From Bos javanicus (lineage: Eukaryota; Chordata; Mammalia; Artiodactyla; Bovidae), in NCBI RefSeq assembly GCF_032452875.1, contig NC_083883.1, positions 51,458,698 through 51,522,697 of the forward strand: a DNA stretch of 64,000 nucleotides, written 5' to 3'. Position 1 is the first letter of the stretch. Each line of letters begins with the position of its first letter. Positions 60,001 to 61,385 of this stretch are shown here, in pieces. The translations under genes and the position numbers were made by a program. A model generated the notes under the pieces. That model worked only from the letters and a program-made list of their open reading frames with translations, was not told the origin of the DNA and searched no databases.

Positions 60001-61042
60001 CCTCCTGAAGGGCGCGGCCCGCGAGCACATGATGTTCGTGGAGGGCGGAGACCCCCTGGACGTGCCCGTGGAGTCCCTGACCGTGATCCCTGCCTTTGAC
60101 CTGGAGCACAGAGAGGGTGAGCCCTCTGAGGGCAGAGAGCCCCGAGGTGGGCAAGGTGGCAGAAGAGGACACATGACCTTTGGAGTCTGCAGGGAGGGCA
60201 GGCATTCCTGGCCCATCCACCACAGGTGGGGGCAGGGCTAGTGGGCCAGCCCTGCTCAGAGGATCCCTGCCTGACCCTGGGCACCCCCGCACTCCCTCCG
60301 TGGTACCCCCACCCCCAAGACCCCCACCAGGCCCTCCCTCTCCAGAAGCTGAGGAGCTAAAGCCCATCCTGGTGACCTTGGACTACGCCCAGCTGGACCC
60401 AGACACACAGGCCCCACCTGCCACCCGAGAACTGCAGGTGGGCTGCATCCGGACTACCCAGCTGTCCGCAAAGAAGGTGACCACAGCACTGCCCTGGCCT
60501 CCCTAGTACCTCTGCAGCCACCACTGCCCGGGCAGCTCGGGCCTCTGTTGGCCTTGTCTCTCTGTAGTTGAGGGGTGGGCAGCCTGCTGGTCAGGGCCTG
60601 GGGCAGGGTTGCTTGTTCCCGGGAGCTGTGTCACCTGCCCGCTGACGGCACCAATGCCTGCAGACTGTTGAGTTCAGCATGGACAACATCGCAGCCCTGC
60701 AGCACAAGGGCTTCACCATTGAGCCCTCCAGAGGCTCTGTGGAGCGCGGCCAGACCAAGGCCATCAGCATCTCCTGGACACCACCCATCGACTTTGATGT
60801 GGGTGCCTGGGAGCCCGCCCCCCCAGGAGAGGGCTGGGGGGCCTCGGTGGGTGAGGTGGGCAGTGCCCTCAAGAGAAAACACGTGCCTGCTGCGCCCCCT
60901 GACTGAGGATCCCCCTCTGTTCCCACCTCTCCCCTTCCAGCCGGACCACCCACTCTTGGCATCGGCCCTGCTGCAGCTCAGGGGGGATGTGAAGGAGACC
61001 TACAAGGTCCTCTTTGTAGCCCAGGTGGTGACCGGTCCCTGA
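3048..61042 (+). CDS. CFAP74: CFAP74, cilia and flagella associated protein 74 (38 coding exons, introns included in span)
   Basis: Known role: CFAP74 (KIAA1751; FAP74 in Chlamydomonas) belongs to the C1d projection of the axonemal central pair, with FAP46, FAP54 and FAP221, and shapes ciliary and flagellar beating; human biallelic variants are linked to primary ciliary dyskinesia with male infertility. Seen here: 38 exons join without a phase break into 4,887 nt (about 1,628 residues plus TGA at 61040). Residues 1-48 are acidic (ELEDPELVLD), about 50-400 are Glu/Arg/Gln-rich coiled coil, and about 505-1628 form a series of Ig-like ASH/PapD modules with hallmark strings such as LIDFGSYTVGE, LDFGYCTIYEA, VINFGDIAAG and ILLKGAA. 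Every intron is GT-AG except one GC-AG; one is U12-type. The acceptor of exon 3 is the least certain junction. The transcription start and any 5' non-coding exon lie outside or were not recognised. TMEM52 follows on the same strand, agreeing with human order as remembered. Confidence 0.93.
3100..3703 (+). other. CFAP74 intron 1, unique part
   Basis: No gene, RNA gene or repeat recognised. Confidence 0.5.
3704..3905. mobile_element. Old interspersed repeat, left half (possibly a DNA transposon remnant)
   Basis: CAATAATTCTCACACTTTTTTG... with ATTACTGAAGACCCAAAGAG matches a common old mammalian repeat whose ends are inverted. The other end appears at 4735-4815 (TTTTGAGAATCGCTG), so the LTR-like block between them is a later insertion. 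Family not named with certainty. Confidence 0.45.
3964..4699 (-). mobile_element. Solo LTR-like element, antisense
   Basis: About 735 bp starting TG and ending CA, inserted in an older repeat. In the antisense direction it has an AATAAA-type signal (ACTGTAATAAAACGG) near 4080 followed by a U5-like segment. Two diverged copies of a CAAGGTTTGAGAAA...GGTGGAACCA block (about 4334-4377 and 4468-4503) resemble duplicated U3 enhancers. No internal retroviral genes. Edges approximate; no convincing target-site duplication. Confidence 0.5.
4507..4520. promoter_or_regulatory. RFX X-box-like palindrome in CFAP74 intron 1
   Basis: GTCGCCATGGCAAC differs at one base from the palindromic RFX site GTTGCCATGGCAAC. 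RFX factors drive many ciliary genes. The site lies in an LTR-like insertion 1.4 kb after exon 1, so its use by CFAP74 is only a hypothesis. Confidence 0.5.
4735..4815. mobile_element. Old interspersed repeat, right half
   Basis: CCCCTGGAAAGGGTTAACCA ... TTTTGAGAATCGCTG, the inverted end of the repeat seen at 3704-3905. Confidence 0.4.
4884..4968 (+). CDS. CFAP74: CFAP74 exon 2
   Basis: Acceptor ..GCCTAG, donor GTAACT. It completes Asp and reads DTEELEDPELVLDC, an acidic stretch that resembles my recollection of the human N-terminus. It ends two bases into a codon. The frame would hit TAA at once if the donor were not used. Confidence 0.8.
5077..5217 (+). CDS. CFAP74: CFAP74 exon 3 (coiled-coil start)
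   Basis: Donor GTAAGT is clear and the 3' part reads RRDLSHLDQLHEEKDLFIQK. The acceptor is inferred: 5077, after a pyrimidine-rich run and CAAG, keeps phase with exon 2. An AG at 5049 also keeps phase and would add 9 residues, but its pyrimidine tract is poorer. The acceptor ending at 5081 breaks the frame. Confidence 0.7.
5463..5561 (+). CDS. CFAP74: CFAP74 exon 4
   Basis: Acceptor ACTTCCAG, donor GTAGGT. Reads RMELLVKQQESVAAEIAAER, with heptad-like spacing of Leu, Val and Ala typical of coiled coil. Ends two bases into the Met codon. Confidence 0.9.
5562..6503 (+). other. CFAP74 intron 4
   Basis: Unique GC-rich intronic sequence; nothing further recognised. Confidence 0.6.
6504..6608 (+). 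CDS. CFAP74: CFAP74 exon 5
   Basis: Acceptor TCCCCAG, donor GTGAGT. Reads MAAMGRLEAASRRLCSELKN and continues as coiled coil (about residues 126-160). Phase joins exons 4 and 6. Confidence 0.9.
6609..8052 (+). other. CFAP74 intron 5, left part
   Basis: No gene or confident repeat seen. The AT-rich part around 7010-7120 may be an old repeat. Confidence 0.4.
8053..8476. repeat. 53-bp minisatellite, 8 copies
   Basis: Eight head-to-tail 53-bp units start at 8053, 8106, 8159, 8212, 8265, 8318, 8371 and 8424 (each begins GAGGYTCACCCT and ends CCTTCA). Copies 1-3 and 4-6 match each other with only 4 differences in 159 bp, so a three-unit block was duplicated. Strongly pyrimidine-rich on this strand. 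Confidence 0.95.
8477..9830 (+). other. CFAP74 intron 5, right part
   Basis: Unique sequence; no gene or clear repeat recognised. Confidence 0.5.
9831..10004 (+). CDS. CFAP74: CFAP74 exon 6
   Basis: Acceptor CGCCTGCCAG, donor GTGCGT. Reads SALWQIEVQEGQLEDARKSA then an Ala/Glu/Arg-rich helix (about residues 161-218). Coiled coil. Confidence 0.9.
10005..10537 (+). other. CFAP74 intron 6
   Basis: C-rich unique sequence. The local tandem CACAGCACATGTTC occurs twice near 10465 and 10495. An open frame crosses this intron from exon 6 but is not in CFAP74 phase. Confidence 0.5.
10538..10648 (+). CDS. CFAP74: CFAP74 exon 7
   Basis: Acceptor CCCCTGCAG, donor GTGCGT. Reads CVHLQKELGLRQQKLVEEAQ, coiled coil (about residues 219-255). 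Confidence 0.9.
10961..11063 (+). CDS. CFAP74: CFAP74 exon 8
   Basis: Acceptor CCTCCCTTCAG, donor GTAGGA. Reads REQEQKEELETREHMRRRMD, highly charged helix. Ends in phase 0 after NSISANR. Confidence 0.9.
11395..11552 (+). CDS. CFAP74: CFAP74 exon 9
   Basis: Acceptor CTCCTTTCCCAAG, donor GTGAGC. Reads ETLRKFQAWGQAKTELAEQK and ends RRRQELEAQN. Coiled coil, about residues 291-342. Confidence 0.9.
11553..12450 (+). other. CFAP74 intron 9
   Basis: Unique GC-rich sequence, nothing recognised. Confidence 0.5.
12451..12652 (+). CDS. CFAP74: CFAP74 exon 10 (end of coiled coil)
   Basis: Acceptor TTCCCTGCAG, donor GTGAGC after CCCCTG. Reads FEEEQKRRKQEIVSRLLKEE, then an Arg/Pro-rich linker and LRDQTWSYVATFCDG. 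A second donor, GTGAGT at 12491, lies inside the exon and is also in frame; its use would remove 54 residues. Confidence 0.85.
12653..13561 (+). other. CFAP74 intron 10
   Basis: Unique sequence; short ORFs on both strands look random. Confidence 0.5.
13562..13717 (+). CDS. CFAP74: CFAP74 exon 11
   Basis: Acceptor TTTCTCCCCCAG, donor GTAGCT, both phase 0 (52 codons). Reads LQETRSRFYQSSPLLTAISS and ends WKEDYKPFQ. A linker with no recognised fold. Confidence 0.9.
14455..14800 (+). mobile_element. BovB (RTE) LINE 3' end, sense
   Basis: GAAAAGACTCTTGAGAGTCC to GAGCAACTGAACAACAACAA, the characteristic BovB 3' end (ART2A-like), in CFAP74 intron 11. Non-coding, 5' truncated. Confidence 0.9.
15046..15219 (+). 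CDS. CFAP74: CFAP74 exon 12 (start of ASH module 1)
   Basis: Acceptor CAATCCCCAG, donor GTGAGC, 58 codons. The latter part reads EFRGCPFNSKPKFIHFKD across the next junction, the usual opening strand of an ASH/PapD-like Ig fold. Confidence 0.9.
15547..15665 (+). CDS. CFAP74: CFAP74 exon 13 (ASH module 1)
   Basis: Acceptor GCTTTACCTAG, donor GTAGGC. Reads FDVGKVYKKKITLINATYTI. The 'F.VG.....I.L.N' pattern is the core signature of ASH/Hydin-type domains. If the donor were ignored the frame would stop at TAG immediately. Confidence 0.92.
15666..17640 (-). other. CFAP74 intron 13, partly degenerate L1-like
   Basis: About 15900-17250 reads, in reverse complement, somewhat like the 5' region of old L1 elements (TTCCAGTTGCCATATTCCTC). 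Similarity is weak; the rest is unique. Confidence 0.35.
17779..17868. repeat. Homopyrimidine (CCTT/CCCT) tract
   Basis: About 90 bp almost purely C and T, 200 bp before CFAP74 exon 14. Low-complexity; capable in principle of triplex formation. Confidence 0.9.
18066..18132 (+). CDS. CFAP74: CFAP74 exon 14 (ASH module 1)
   Basis: Acceptor TTCCCGCAG, donor GTGAGT. Reads DFDPPGPLSAGMSCEVLVTF then KPM. 'G.S....V.F.P' is the conserved penultimate strand of ASH modules. Confidence 0.92.
18518..18607 (+). CDS. CFAP74: CFAP74 exon 15 (close of ASH module 1)
   Basis: Acceptor TTATTTTTTAG, donor GTGAGT, 30 codons. Reads INKDLEGNVSFLAQTGGFSV then PLKCSTKKCS, the two last strands of the Ig-like fold. 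Confidence 0.92.
18880..19440 (-). mobile_element. L1 3' portion, antisense
   Basis: GGCTGAATAATATTCCATTT, TCTTTATCCATCTATTTGTC and CACATCCTTGCCAGCA are L1 ORF2 C-terminal landmarks in reverse complement. Continues after the two SINEs at 19961. Confidence 0.8.
19456..19726 (+). mobile_element. Bov-A2 SINE, sense
   Basis: Dimeric Bov-A2 beginning AGAAGGCAATGGCAACCC and ending in (AGC)n. Flanked by the 15-bp duplication ATTCTAATGGTATGG at 19441-19455 and 19727-19741. Confidence 0.92.
19740..19960 (+). mobile_element. Bov-tA SINE, sense
   Basis: Starts GGCTTCCCTGGTGGTTCAG (tRNA part) and ends with the Bov-A part. A third, diverged copy of the same target (TTCTAACGATAT at 19961) follows it, so two SINEs landed at one site in the L1. 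Confidence 0.9.
19961..20270 (-). mobile_element. L1, antisense (continuation)
   Basis: TGTGGTTTTGATGTGCATTT, CTTTCGTGTGCATGTTGGCC and ATATTTTGGATATCAACTTC match L1 ORF2 in reverse complement. Confidence 0.75.
20676..20762 (+). mobile_element. Bov-A SINE fragment, sense
   Basis: GAAATCCCATGGACGGAGGA through GTTGGACACGGCTTAGGGAC. ACATGGCAT occurs on both sides (20676 and 20772), a possible target duplication. Confidence 0.75.
20930..21290 (-). mobile_element. Old L1 3' fragment, antisense
   Basis: CCATTCTCCTTTCTGTCTCT...GTACCTTATGTAAGTGGGAT matches a recurrent old L1 3' segment. Low detail. Confidence 0.45.
21756..22110 (-). mobile_element. CHR-type tRNA-derived SINE, antisense
   Basis: Poly(T) at 21756-21772 and CTGAGCCACCAGGGAAGCCC at the other end mark an antisense cetartiodactyl CHR SINE. 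Flanked by TGAAGGACA at 21746-21754 and 22111-22119. Confidence 0.9.
22428..25182 (-). mobile_element. Bovine L1 (L1_BT type), antisense, 3' UTR through RT
   Basis: Reverse complement of a ruminant L1. The minus-strand frame 24910-23891 encodes much of the RT, including LIPKPGKDNTKKENYRQ, a motif A region IISIDAEKDFDKIQH (usual AEKAFDKIQ) and FADDM, but it is cut by frameshifts and stops. A SINE interrupts it at 25183. Confidence 0.92.
25183..25452 (+). mobile_element. Bov-A2 SINE, sense, inside L1
   Basis: AGAAGGCGATGGCACCCC to (AGC)n. The target duplication GCTGACATTGG is at 25172-25182 and 25453-25463. Confidence 0.93.
25453..26055 (-). mobile_element. Bovine L1, antisense (continuation to its truncated 5' end)
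   Basis: Resumes the L1 interrupted at 25183 (TTTTTCCAGCTGCTTTAGAT) and ends in the endonuclease region near TGTTACTGTCGATTGCCCCT; the element is 5' truncated. Confidence 0.85.
26150..26297 (-). mobile_element. Old L1 (L1M) fragment, antisense
   Basis: CTTATTTCTTTGTGGTTTAG ... GGTAGTACTCTCTTG, a second, older L1 continuing after the next SINE. Confidence 0.6.
26298..26506 (-). mobile_element. Bov-tA SINE, antisense
   Basis: GTGAAAGTCTCTCAGTCATG to AGCCATAAGGGAAGCCC. The flanks GTACTCTCTTG and GTACTTTCTTA look like a diverged target duplication. Confidence 0.88.
26507..27560 (-). mobile_element. Old L1 (L1M) fragments, antisense
   Basis: GTCAATTTTGTTGATCTTTT, CTGTTGTGGTCAGAGAAGAT and CAATCCTGGAAAATGTCTTG are L1 ORF2 landmarks in reverse complement. 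27410-27560 looks like a separate old L1 3' piece. Confidence 0.7.
27802..27966 (+). CDS. CFAP74: CFAP74 exon 16 (ASH module 2)
   Basis: Acceptor TCTTCTGACAG, donor GTGAGT, 55 codons. Reads LSLDKKLIDFGSYTVGETAI with TITLTNTG following, a textbook ASH opening. Confidence 0.93.
27967..29280 (+). other. CFAP74 intron 16
   Basis: Unique sequence; no gene or repeat recognised. Confidence 0.55.
29281..29443 (+). CDS. CFAP74: CFAP74 exon 17 (insert in ASH module 2)
   Basis: Acceptor GTTCTCTTTTCAG, donor GTGAGC. Reads SSTFTYEDKSLYDKFTTSFS then an acidic Ser/Lys/Glu-rich stretch, probably a disordered loop within the second module. Confidence 0.9.
29444..30499 (+). other. CFAP74 intron 17
   Basis: Unique, C-rich around 29670-29725. 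Nothing further recognised. Confidence 0.55.
30500..30576 (+). CDS. CFAP74: CFAP74 exon 18
   Basis: Acceptor CTTCTCTTCCAG, donor GTCAGC (weak). Reads SEGVTLTTIMTIPPNEEQME then FSLGE. Phase joins exons 17 and 19. Confidence 0.88.
30832..30942. repeat. Imperfect (TG)n microsatellite
   Basis: Interrupted TGTGTG runs with CCATG and CACATG spacers in intron 18, 138 bp before exon 19. Confidence 0.9.
31080..31202 (+). CDS. CFAP74: CFAP74 exon 19 (ASH module 2)
   Basis: Acceptor CTTCCCTGCAG, donor GTGAGT, 41 codons. Reads GPFSSIKVPVIFTPIVPGTV; 'I.V.F.P..PG......' is the conserved ASH closing pattern. Confidence 0.92.
31280..31950 (-). mobile_element. Old L1 fragment, antisense
   Basis: TATTTTGGATATTAATCTCT, AGCTGTCCAGTTTTCCCAGC and TCCATTGGTCTGTGTGCCTG are L1 RT-to-C-terminal landmarks in reverse complement. 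Confidence 0.85.
32353..32545 (+). mobile_element. Permuted L1 mosaic insertion, sense
   Basis: Three L1 ORF2 pieces in the order C-terminal (32353-32450), RT (about 32453-32519, LKSGTRQECPFSPLLL) and C-terminal again (about 32520-32545, whose TTAATCTCCAAAA repeats the start of piece one). It sits between 12-bp direct repeats ACTGACACACTT at 32341-32352 and 32546-32557. No poly(A). Confidence 0.75.
32560..34490 (+). other. CFAP74 intron 19, middle part
   Basis: Mostly unique. Around 33238-33296 the phrase ACCCTACAGGACCCCA occurs twice, 29 bp apart. No gene recognised. Confidence 0.5.
34494..34680 (+). mobile_element. CHR-type SINE, sense
   Basis: GGGGACCTCCCTGGTGGTCC and a tRNA-like body, with an A-rich tail. 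AATTATATGA flanks both sides (near 34480 and 34675). Confidence 0.85.
34688..34852 (+). mobile_element. CHR-type SINE, sense
   Basis: AAGGACTTCCCTGGTTAGGA with an internal short duplication GGTTCAGTGGTTAGG, ending in a poly(A)-like run near 34842-34850. Confidence 0.8.
34897..35036 (-). mobile_element. CHR-type SINE, antisense
   Basis: Poly(T) at 34899 to CCACCAGGGAAGTCCC. Inverted relative to the two copies just upstream. Confidence 0.85.
35080..35286 (+). mobile_element. Bov-tA SINE, sense
   Basis: GGGACTTCCCAGGTGGCACT (tRNA part) then Bov-A to AGTCAGACACGACTGGGCAC, ending about 115 bp before CFAP74 exon 20. Confidence 0.88.
35401..35522 (+). CDS. CFAP74: CFAP74 exon 20
   Basis: Acceptor TTCAAATTCAG, donor GTGAGC. 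Reads LYFKVVGVAIDVPVWVPKPN then DLKICMYDRLYQDSILVHTR, ending module 2 and opening module 3. Confidence 0.92.
35523..37403 (+). other. CFAP74 intron 20
   Basis: Unique sequence with a short poly(T) near 36038. No gene or defined repeat recognised. Confidence 0.5.
37404..37532 (+). CDS. CFAP74: CFAP74 exon 21
   Basis: Acceptor GGATGCTGCAG, donor GTGATG. Reads KAALRLKFEVCKELRGHVEL and ends SSYSVQLKFLPR. Ig-like module 3. Confidence 0.92.
37729..37816 (+). CDS. CFAP74: CFAP74 exon 22
   Basis: Acceptor GTCTCTTGCAG, donor GTCTGT (weak). Reads HSLPEDAGKYFDKETRVLEA then PMTIRVADQ. The intron before it is only 196 bp. Confidence 0.9.
38323..38496 (+). CDS. CFAP74: CFAP74 exon 23 (ASH module 4)
   Basis: Acceptor TGCACTTCAG, donor GTACCT, 58 codons. 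Reads LELSPAGLDFGYCTIYEAIR, an ASH opening, and ends FGFVGLPK. Confidence 0.93.
38830..39720. repeat. CA-rich minisatellite filling intron 23
   Basis: About 890 bp of diverged units built from CACCTGTGCTCACATGCATG and CACACACTCATACA phrases. Longer blocks recur: a block starting near 38852 reappears near 39166, and one starting near 39060 reappears near 39436. Stops are nearly absent in all three forward frames, giving spurious ORFs up to 229 codons. Confidence 0.93.
39826..39959 (+). CDS. CFAP74: CFAP74 exon 24 (ASH module 4)
   Basis: Acceptor CCTTTTGCCAG, donor GTGAGC. Reads FVDIQPNDGFGTILPLETLQ then LDVIFQPTKAKEYNFELIC. The closing strands of module 4. Its acceptor sits about 100 bp after the intronic CA-rich minisatellite. 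Confidence 0.93.
39960..41500 (+). other. CFAP74 intron 24, left part
   Basis: Unique sequence, nothing recognised. Confidence 0.5.
41501..41754 (-). mobile_element. Old L1 fragment, antisense
   Basis: TAGGTCTTTTGTCTATTTTT and GATAGAAGTTTCTTGTCAGA recall L1 C-terminal sequence in reverse complement. Confidence 0.5.
41755..42835 (+). mobile_element. BovB LINE fragment, sense (RT to 3' end)
   Basis: Carries the stretch after RT motif C (DDTTLMAESEEELKSLLMKV) and the BovB 3' end. An antisense BovB 3' piece interrupts it at about 41814-41996. Broken by frameshifts and stops. Confidence 0.88.
41814..41996 (-). mobile_element. BovB 3' fragment, antisense, nested
   Basis: GTCTGTTGCCCCTTCTCCTC to GATTGACTGGTTTGATCTC is BovB 3' sequence in reverse complement, splitting the sense BovB around it. 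Confidence 0.8.
42836..43249 (+). other. CFAP74 intron 24, spacer between BovB copies
   Basis: No repeat or gene named with confidence. Confidence 0.4.
43250..43736 (+). mobile_element. BovB LINE, sense, left half of an interrupted copy (RT)
   Basis: Reads through RT (SLTKAFDCVDRNKLWK-like) to CACTTCATGGCAAAT, where an antisense BovB is inserted. It resumes at about 46298. Confidence 0.85.
43737..46045 (-). mobile_element. BovB LINE, antisense, 5' truncated, with long RT frame
   Basis: The minus-strand frame 45453-44071 (460 codons) covers the RT, with motifs SVFIPIPKKGNAKECSNYLT, AGFRKGRGTSDQIANIRWII and YVDD. A single in-frame TAA near 45469-45471 separates it from a further 118-codon frame (45828-45472), so about 580 codons are otherwise colinear. 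Motif A reads FIHYAKAFDCVDH where BovB usually has FIDYAKAFD, so a catalytic Asp seems lost. Inactive. Confidence 0.9.
46046..46297 (-). mobile_element. Bov-A2 SINE, antisense
   Basis: (GCT)n at 46049-46068 then both Bov-A units to GAGTACTGGAGTGGGATG. Sits at the 5' end of the antisense BovB. Confidence 0.88.
46298..46930 (+). mobile_element. BovB LINE, sense, right half of the interrupted copy
   Basis: Starts GGGGAAAAAAATGGAAACAG, which follows CATGGCAAAT (43736) in a normal BovB, and runs to the 3' end GACTGTGTGACTGAACAACA. Confidence 0.88.
47223..47699 (-). mobile_element. Candidate solo LTR, antisense
   Basis: In reverse complement it ends with an AATAAA-containing R/U5-like segment (near 47284 and 47350) and GAGACTCCGGATTCCACAAC. 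No internal retroviral sequence. Edges approximate. Confidence 0.5.
47700..47858 (-). mobile_element. CHR-type SINE, antisense
   Basis: TGTAGTATGTGGGATCTTCA to CCACTGGACCACCAAGGAGG, ending GTCCC. Confidence 0.8.
47998..48116 (-). mobile_element. CHR-type SINE, antisense
   Basis: Poly(T) then GGCCATACCACACAGTCTGT to CTGCTGGGGAAGTCCCC. Confidence 0.8.
48738..48800 (+). mobile_element. Bov-tA tRNA-part fragment, sense
   Basis: GGGGCTTCCCTGGTGGCTCA GACAGTAAAGAATCTGCCTG, truncated after about 60 bp. Confidence 0.75.
49080..49630 (+). mobile_element. Old L1 fragment, sense
   Basis: A-rich, with TTAGCAAGACCAATCAAGAT and AACAACATTACACCAGTTAA matching L1 ORF2 between endonuclease and RT. No frame. 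Confidence 0.6.
49635..53208 (+). mobile_element. Near full-length BovB LINE, sense, disabled
   Basis: Spans a BovB 5' region, APE-type endonuclease (about 50020-50690, MNINILGISEIKW), RT (51301-52560) and 3' end GCAACTGAACAACAACAAAC. An antisense BovB 3' piece splits it at 50697-51147. The RT is in frames 51301-51762 and 51774-52358, and near 52187 about 60 bp that should encode motif A (YFCFIDYAKAFDCVDH-like) are missing, so AREFQENI joins NWKILKDMGI. Clearly dead. Confidence 0.9.
50697..51147 (-). mobile_element. BovB 3' fragment, antisense, nested in BovB
   Basis: TTCAGTTCAGTCGTGTCTGT to AACATAGCTTTGACTAG, reverse complement of about 450 bp of BovB 3' end. Confidence 0.85.
53485..53622 (-). 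mobile_element. CHR-type SINE, antisense
   Basis: CAGTATGTGGGATCTTCCTG to CCACTGAACACCTAGGGAAG. Confidence 0.75.
53640..53855 (-). mobile_element. Bov-tA SINE, antisense
   Basis: GTGCTCAGTCGTGTCCAGCT to CTGAGTTACCTGGGAAGCCC, with a small insertion TGTCTCTTGTGTCTCC in the tRNA part. Confidence 0.88.
53960..54373 (+). pseudogene. RPL34: RPL34 processed pseudogene
   Basis: The segment 53994-54347 is 354 nt, exactly the length of an RPL34 coding frame (117 residues plus stop), and translates to recognisable ribosomal protein eL34: KKVGKATKSTCGVCPGQLRG, MRPKVLMRLSETKKYVS and AFLIEEQKIVVRVLKA. It has no introns and four in-frame stops, three of them at usual Arg or Gln codons. An A-rich tail follows and AAAATGTGCACAGGGG (53944-53959 and 54374-54389) is a perfect 16-bp target duplication, so it is an L1-mediated retrocopy. 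It lies 160 bp before CFAP74 exon 25 and is not expected to be translated. Confidence 0.95.
54535..54811 (+). CDS. CFAP74: CFAP74 exon 25 (ASH module 5)
   Basis: Acceptor GTCACTTCCAG, donor GTAGGT. At 277 nt it is the longest exon, after a 14.6 kb intron. Reads CFKLACRAVGVYPPLELSHN and IKFAATSLYDTSVATLYVIN. Confidence 0.93.
54812..55768 (+). other. CFAP74 intron 25
   Basis: Unique; a G run at 54840-54852. No gene recognised. Confidence 0.55.
55769..55867 (+). CDS. CFAP74: CFAP74 exon 26
   Basis: Acceptor CCCCCCACAG, donor GTGCGT, 33 codons. Reads RCLVRVAFRPVLPSELIHQE, the 'V.V.F.P' strand of module 5. Confidence 0.92.
55868..56693 (+). other. CFAP74 intron 26
   Basis: Unique GC-rich sequence. 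A 242-codon open frame crosses 56302-57030 but is not in CFAP74 phase and looks fortuitous. Confidence 0.55.
56694..56833 (+). CDS. CFAP74: CFAP74 exon 27 (linker)
   Basis: Acceptor CCCCCTGGCAG, donor GTGGGC. Reads SQKETVTQRKDQRRPSFSML, polar and probably disordered, then LQNQDRLLRAS. Phase is consistent on both sides. Confidence 0.88.
56834..57489 (+). other. CFAP74 intron 27
   Basis: Unique sequence. CAAAAGYCAGACAAA occurs twice near 57258 and 57279. Nothing else recognised. Confidence 0.5.
57490..57624 (+). CDS. CFAP74: CFAP74 exon 28
   Basis: Acceptor TTCTGTTCCAG, donor GTGCCG (weak). Reads FQGKFDKFVVPCVVASGDTK, a closing beta pair of module 5. Confidence 0.9.
57770..57879 (+). CDS. CFAP74: CFAP74 exon 29 (ASH module 6)
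   Basis: Acceptor GCCATTCCCAG, donor GTGTGT. Reads HNTLYLELWCPAVAPSIVVT and GKTVINFGDIAAG, opening module 6. Confidence 0.92.
58014..58069 (+). CDS. CFAP74: CFAP74 exon 30
   Basis: Acceptor CCCATTTCAG. Reads HRGIKKVSIQNISPEDLD. The donor is GTATCCTG, a U12-type site rather than the usual GTRAGT. It continues in frame as LEYSVLNPDG in exon 31, so the junction is well supported by the protein. Confidence 0.9.
58070..58197 (+). other. CFAP74: Predicted U12-type (minor spliceosome) intron
   Basis: This 128-bp intron starts GTATCCT, matching the first seven bases of the U12 donor consensus, and carries TCCTTGAC at 58177-58184, a good U12 branch site. The branch A at 58183 is 14 nt before the last intron base, inside the usual 10-20 nt range. 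All other CFAP74 donors here are of U2 type. The assignment is by motif only. Confidence 0.8.
58198..58317 (+). CDS. CFAP74: CFAP74 exon 31 (ASH module 6)
   Basis: Acceptor GGGCCCTCAG, donor GTGAGT, 40 codons. Reads LEYSVLNPDGPFVLLNPTIR and VLDLSFSPRESIV, the 'L.F.P' strand of module 6. Confidence 0.92.
58567..58722 (+). CDS. CFAP74: CFAP74 exon 32 (modules 6-7)
   Basis: Acceptor GGTCTCTGCAG, donor GTAAAG, 52 codons. Reads LSLALMGTGVASTITCSIEG, where 'L...G.G' ends module 6, then LNMGYVIARESVSLGFK opens module 7. Confidence 0.93.
58723..59359 (+). other. CFAP74 intron 32
   Basis: Unique GC-rich sequence with a short C-rich run near 58831-58855. Nothing else recognised. Confidence 0.55.
59360..59486 (+). 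CDS. CFAP74: CFAP74 exon 33
   Basis: Acceptor GCTCCCCGCAG, donor GTGAGC. Reads LQNNSPLPIKFSMQLDSLSS, a 'N.S..P..F....' strand of module 7. Confidence 0.93.
59592..59746 (+). CDS. CFAP74: CFAP74 exon 34
   Basis: Acceptor TTGCTCCCAG. Reads VEGVMEPGKAQDFTVTFSPD and ends FSDRLQVVLFEK before a GC donor (AAAAG/GCAGGA). A GT donor at 59729 (CAG/GTCGTG) is also in frame but would delete VVLFEK, a beta strand expected before KVSHHILLKGAA; I therefore prefer the GC site. Confidence 0.85.
59747..59983 (+). other. CFAP74: Predicted GC-AG intron
   Basis: The donor reads AAAAG/GCAGGA and the acceptor CCTGCCCCCAG. GC-AG introns are a known minority class with the AG/GC donor seen here. The choice rests on keeping the strand VVLFEK before exon 35; no transcript was available. 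Confidence 0.65.
59984..60116 (+). CDS. CFAP74: CFAP74 exon 35
   Basis: Acceptor CTGCCCCCAG, donor GTGAGC. Reads KVSHHILLKGAAREHMMFVE then DVPVESLTVIPAFD. ILLKGAA is the terminal strand of module 7. Confidence 0.94.
60346..60476 (+). CDS. CFAP74: CFAP74 exon 36
   Basis: Acceptor CCCTCTCCAG, donor GTGACC. Reads EELKPILVTLDYAQLDPDTQ and RELQVGCIRTTQ. Opens the C-terminal module. Confidence 0.94.
60664..60798 (+). CDS. CFAP74: CFAP74 exon 37
   Basis: Acceptor ATGCCTGCAG, donor GTGGGT, 45 codons. Reads TVEFSMDNIAALQHKGFTIE and GSVERGQTKAISISWTPP, matching the ASH 'G.......I.W.P' strand. Confidence 0.94.
60941..61042 (+). CDS. CFAP74: CFAP74 exon 38 (stop codon)
   Basis: Acceptor TCCCCTTCCAG. 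Reads PDHPLLASALLQLRGDVKET then YKVLFVAQVVTGP and TGA at 61040-61042. The final strands of the last Ig-like module. Confidence 0.95.
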   Translation, partial: PDHPLLASALLQLRGDVKETYKVLFVAQVVTGP

Positions 61043-61385
61043 GGCCACAGGAGTTTCTCCACAGAGCCCCCTGATCTTCCTGCCACCCTCGAAGCCCTCC
61101 CCTGGCCTGTCTACCAGGCCGAACCACCCAGGGGCCTGGGACCTGGGCAGTTTCAAAAGGGCAGCCTCCTGCATGGCCCCAAGGGGCACTCCTGGTGTCC
61201 TGGCTTCAGCTCCCGTCCCAGCTCCACATCAGAACCAGCCAAGAGGCCAGTCCCAACCACAGCCTGCTCCCAGCCTGAGTCCTAAGGGTCCCCAGCCCCA
61301 CCAACACCCACTCAGCCTTTCGAGGTCCTGGTGGGGAACAGCTACCCCCACAGACCTGTCAATAAACCCTGTGTGAATCTGTGCC
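61043..61385 (+). other. CFAP74: CFAP74 3' UTR
   Basis: Non-coding sequence from the stop codon to just after the polyadenylation signal. The exact cleavage site is not determined; it should fall about 10-30 nt after AATAAA. Confidence 0.75.
61361..61366 (+). terminator. CFAP74: CFAP74 polyadenylation signal AATAAA
   Basis: Canonical AATAAA 319 bp after the CFAP74 stop codon, followed by a GT-rich stretch (GTGTGAATCTGTG). No other AATAAA lies between stop and here. Confidence 0.8.
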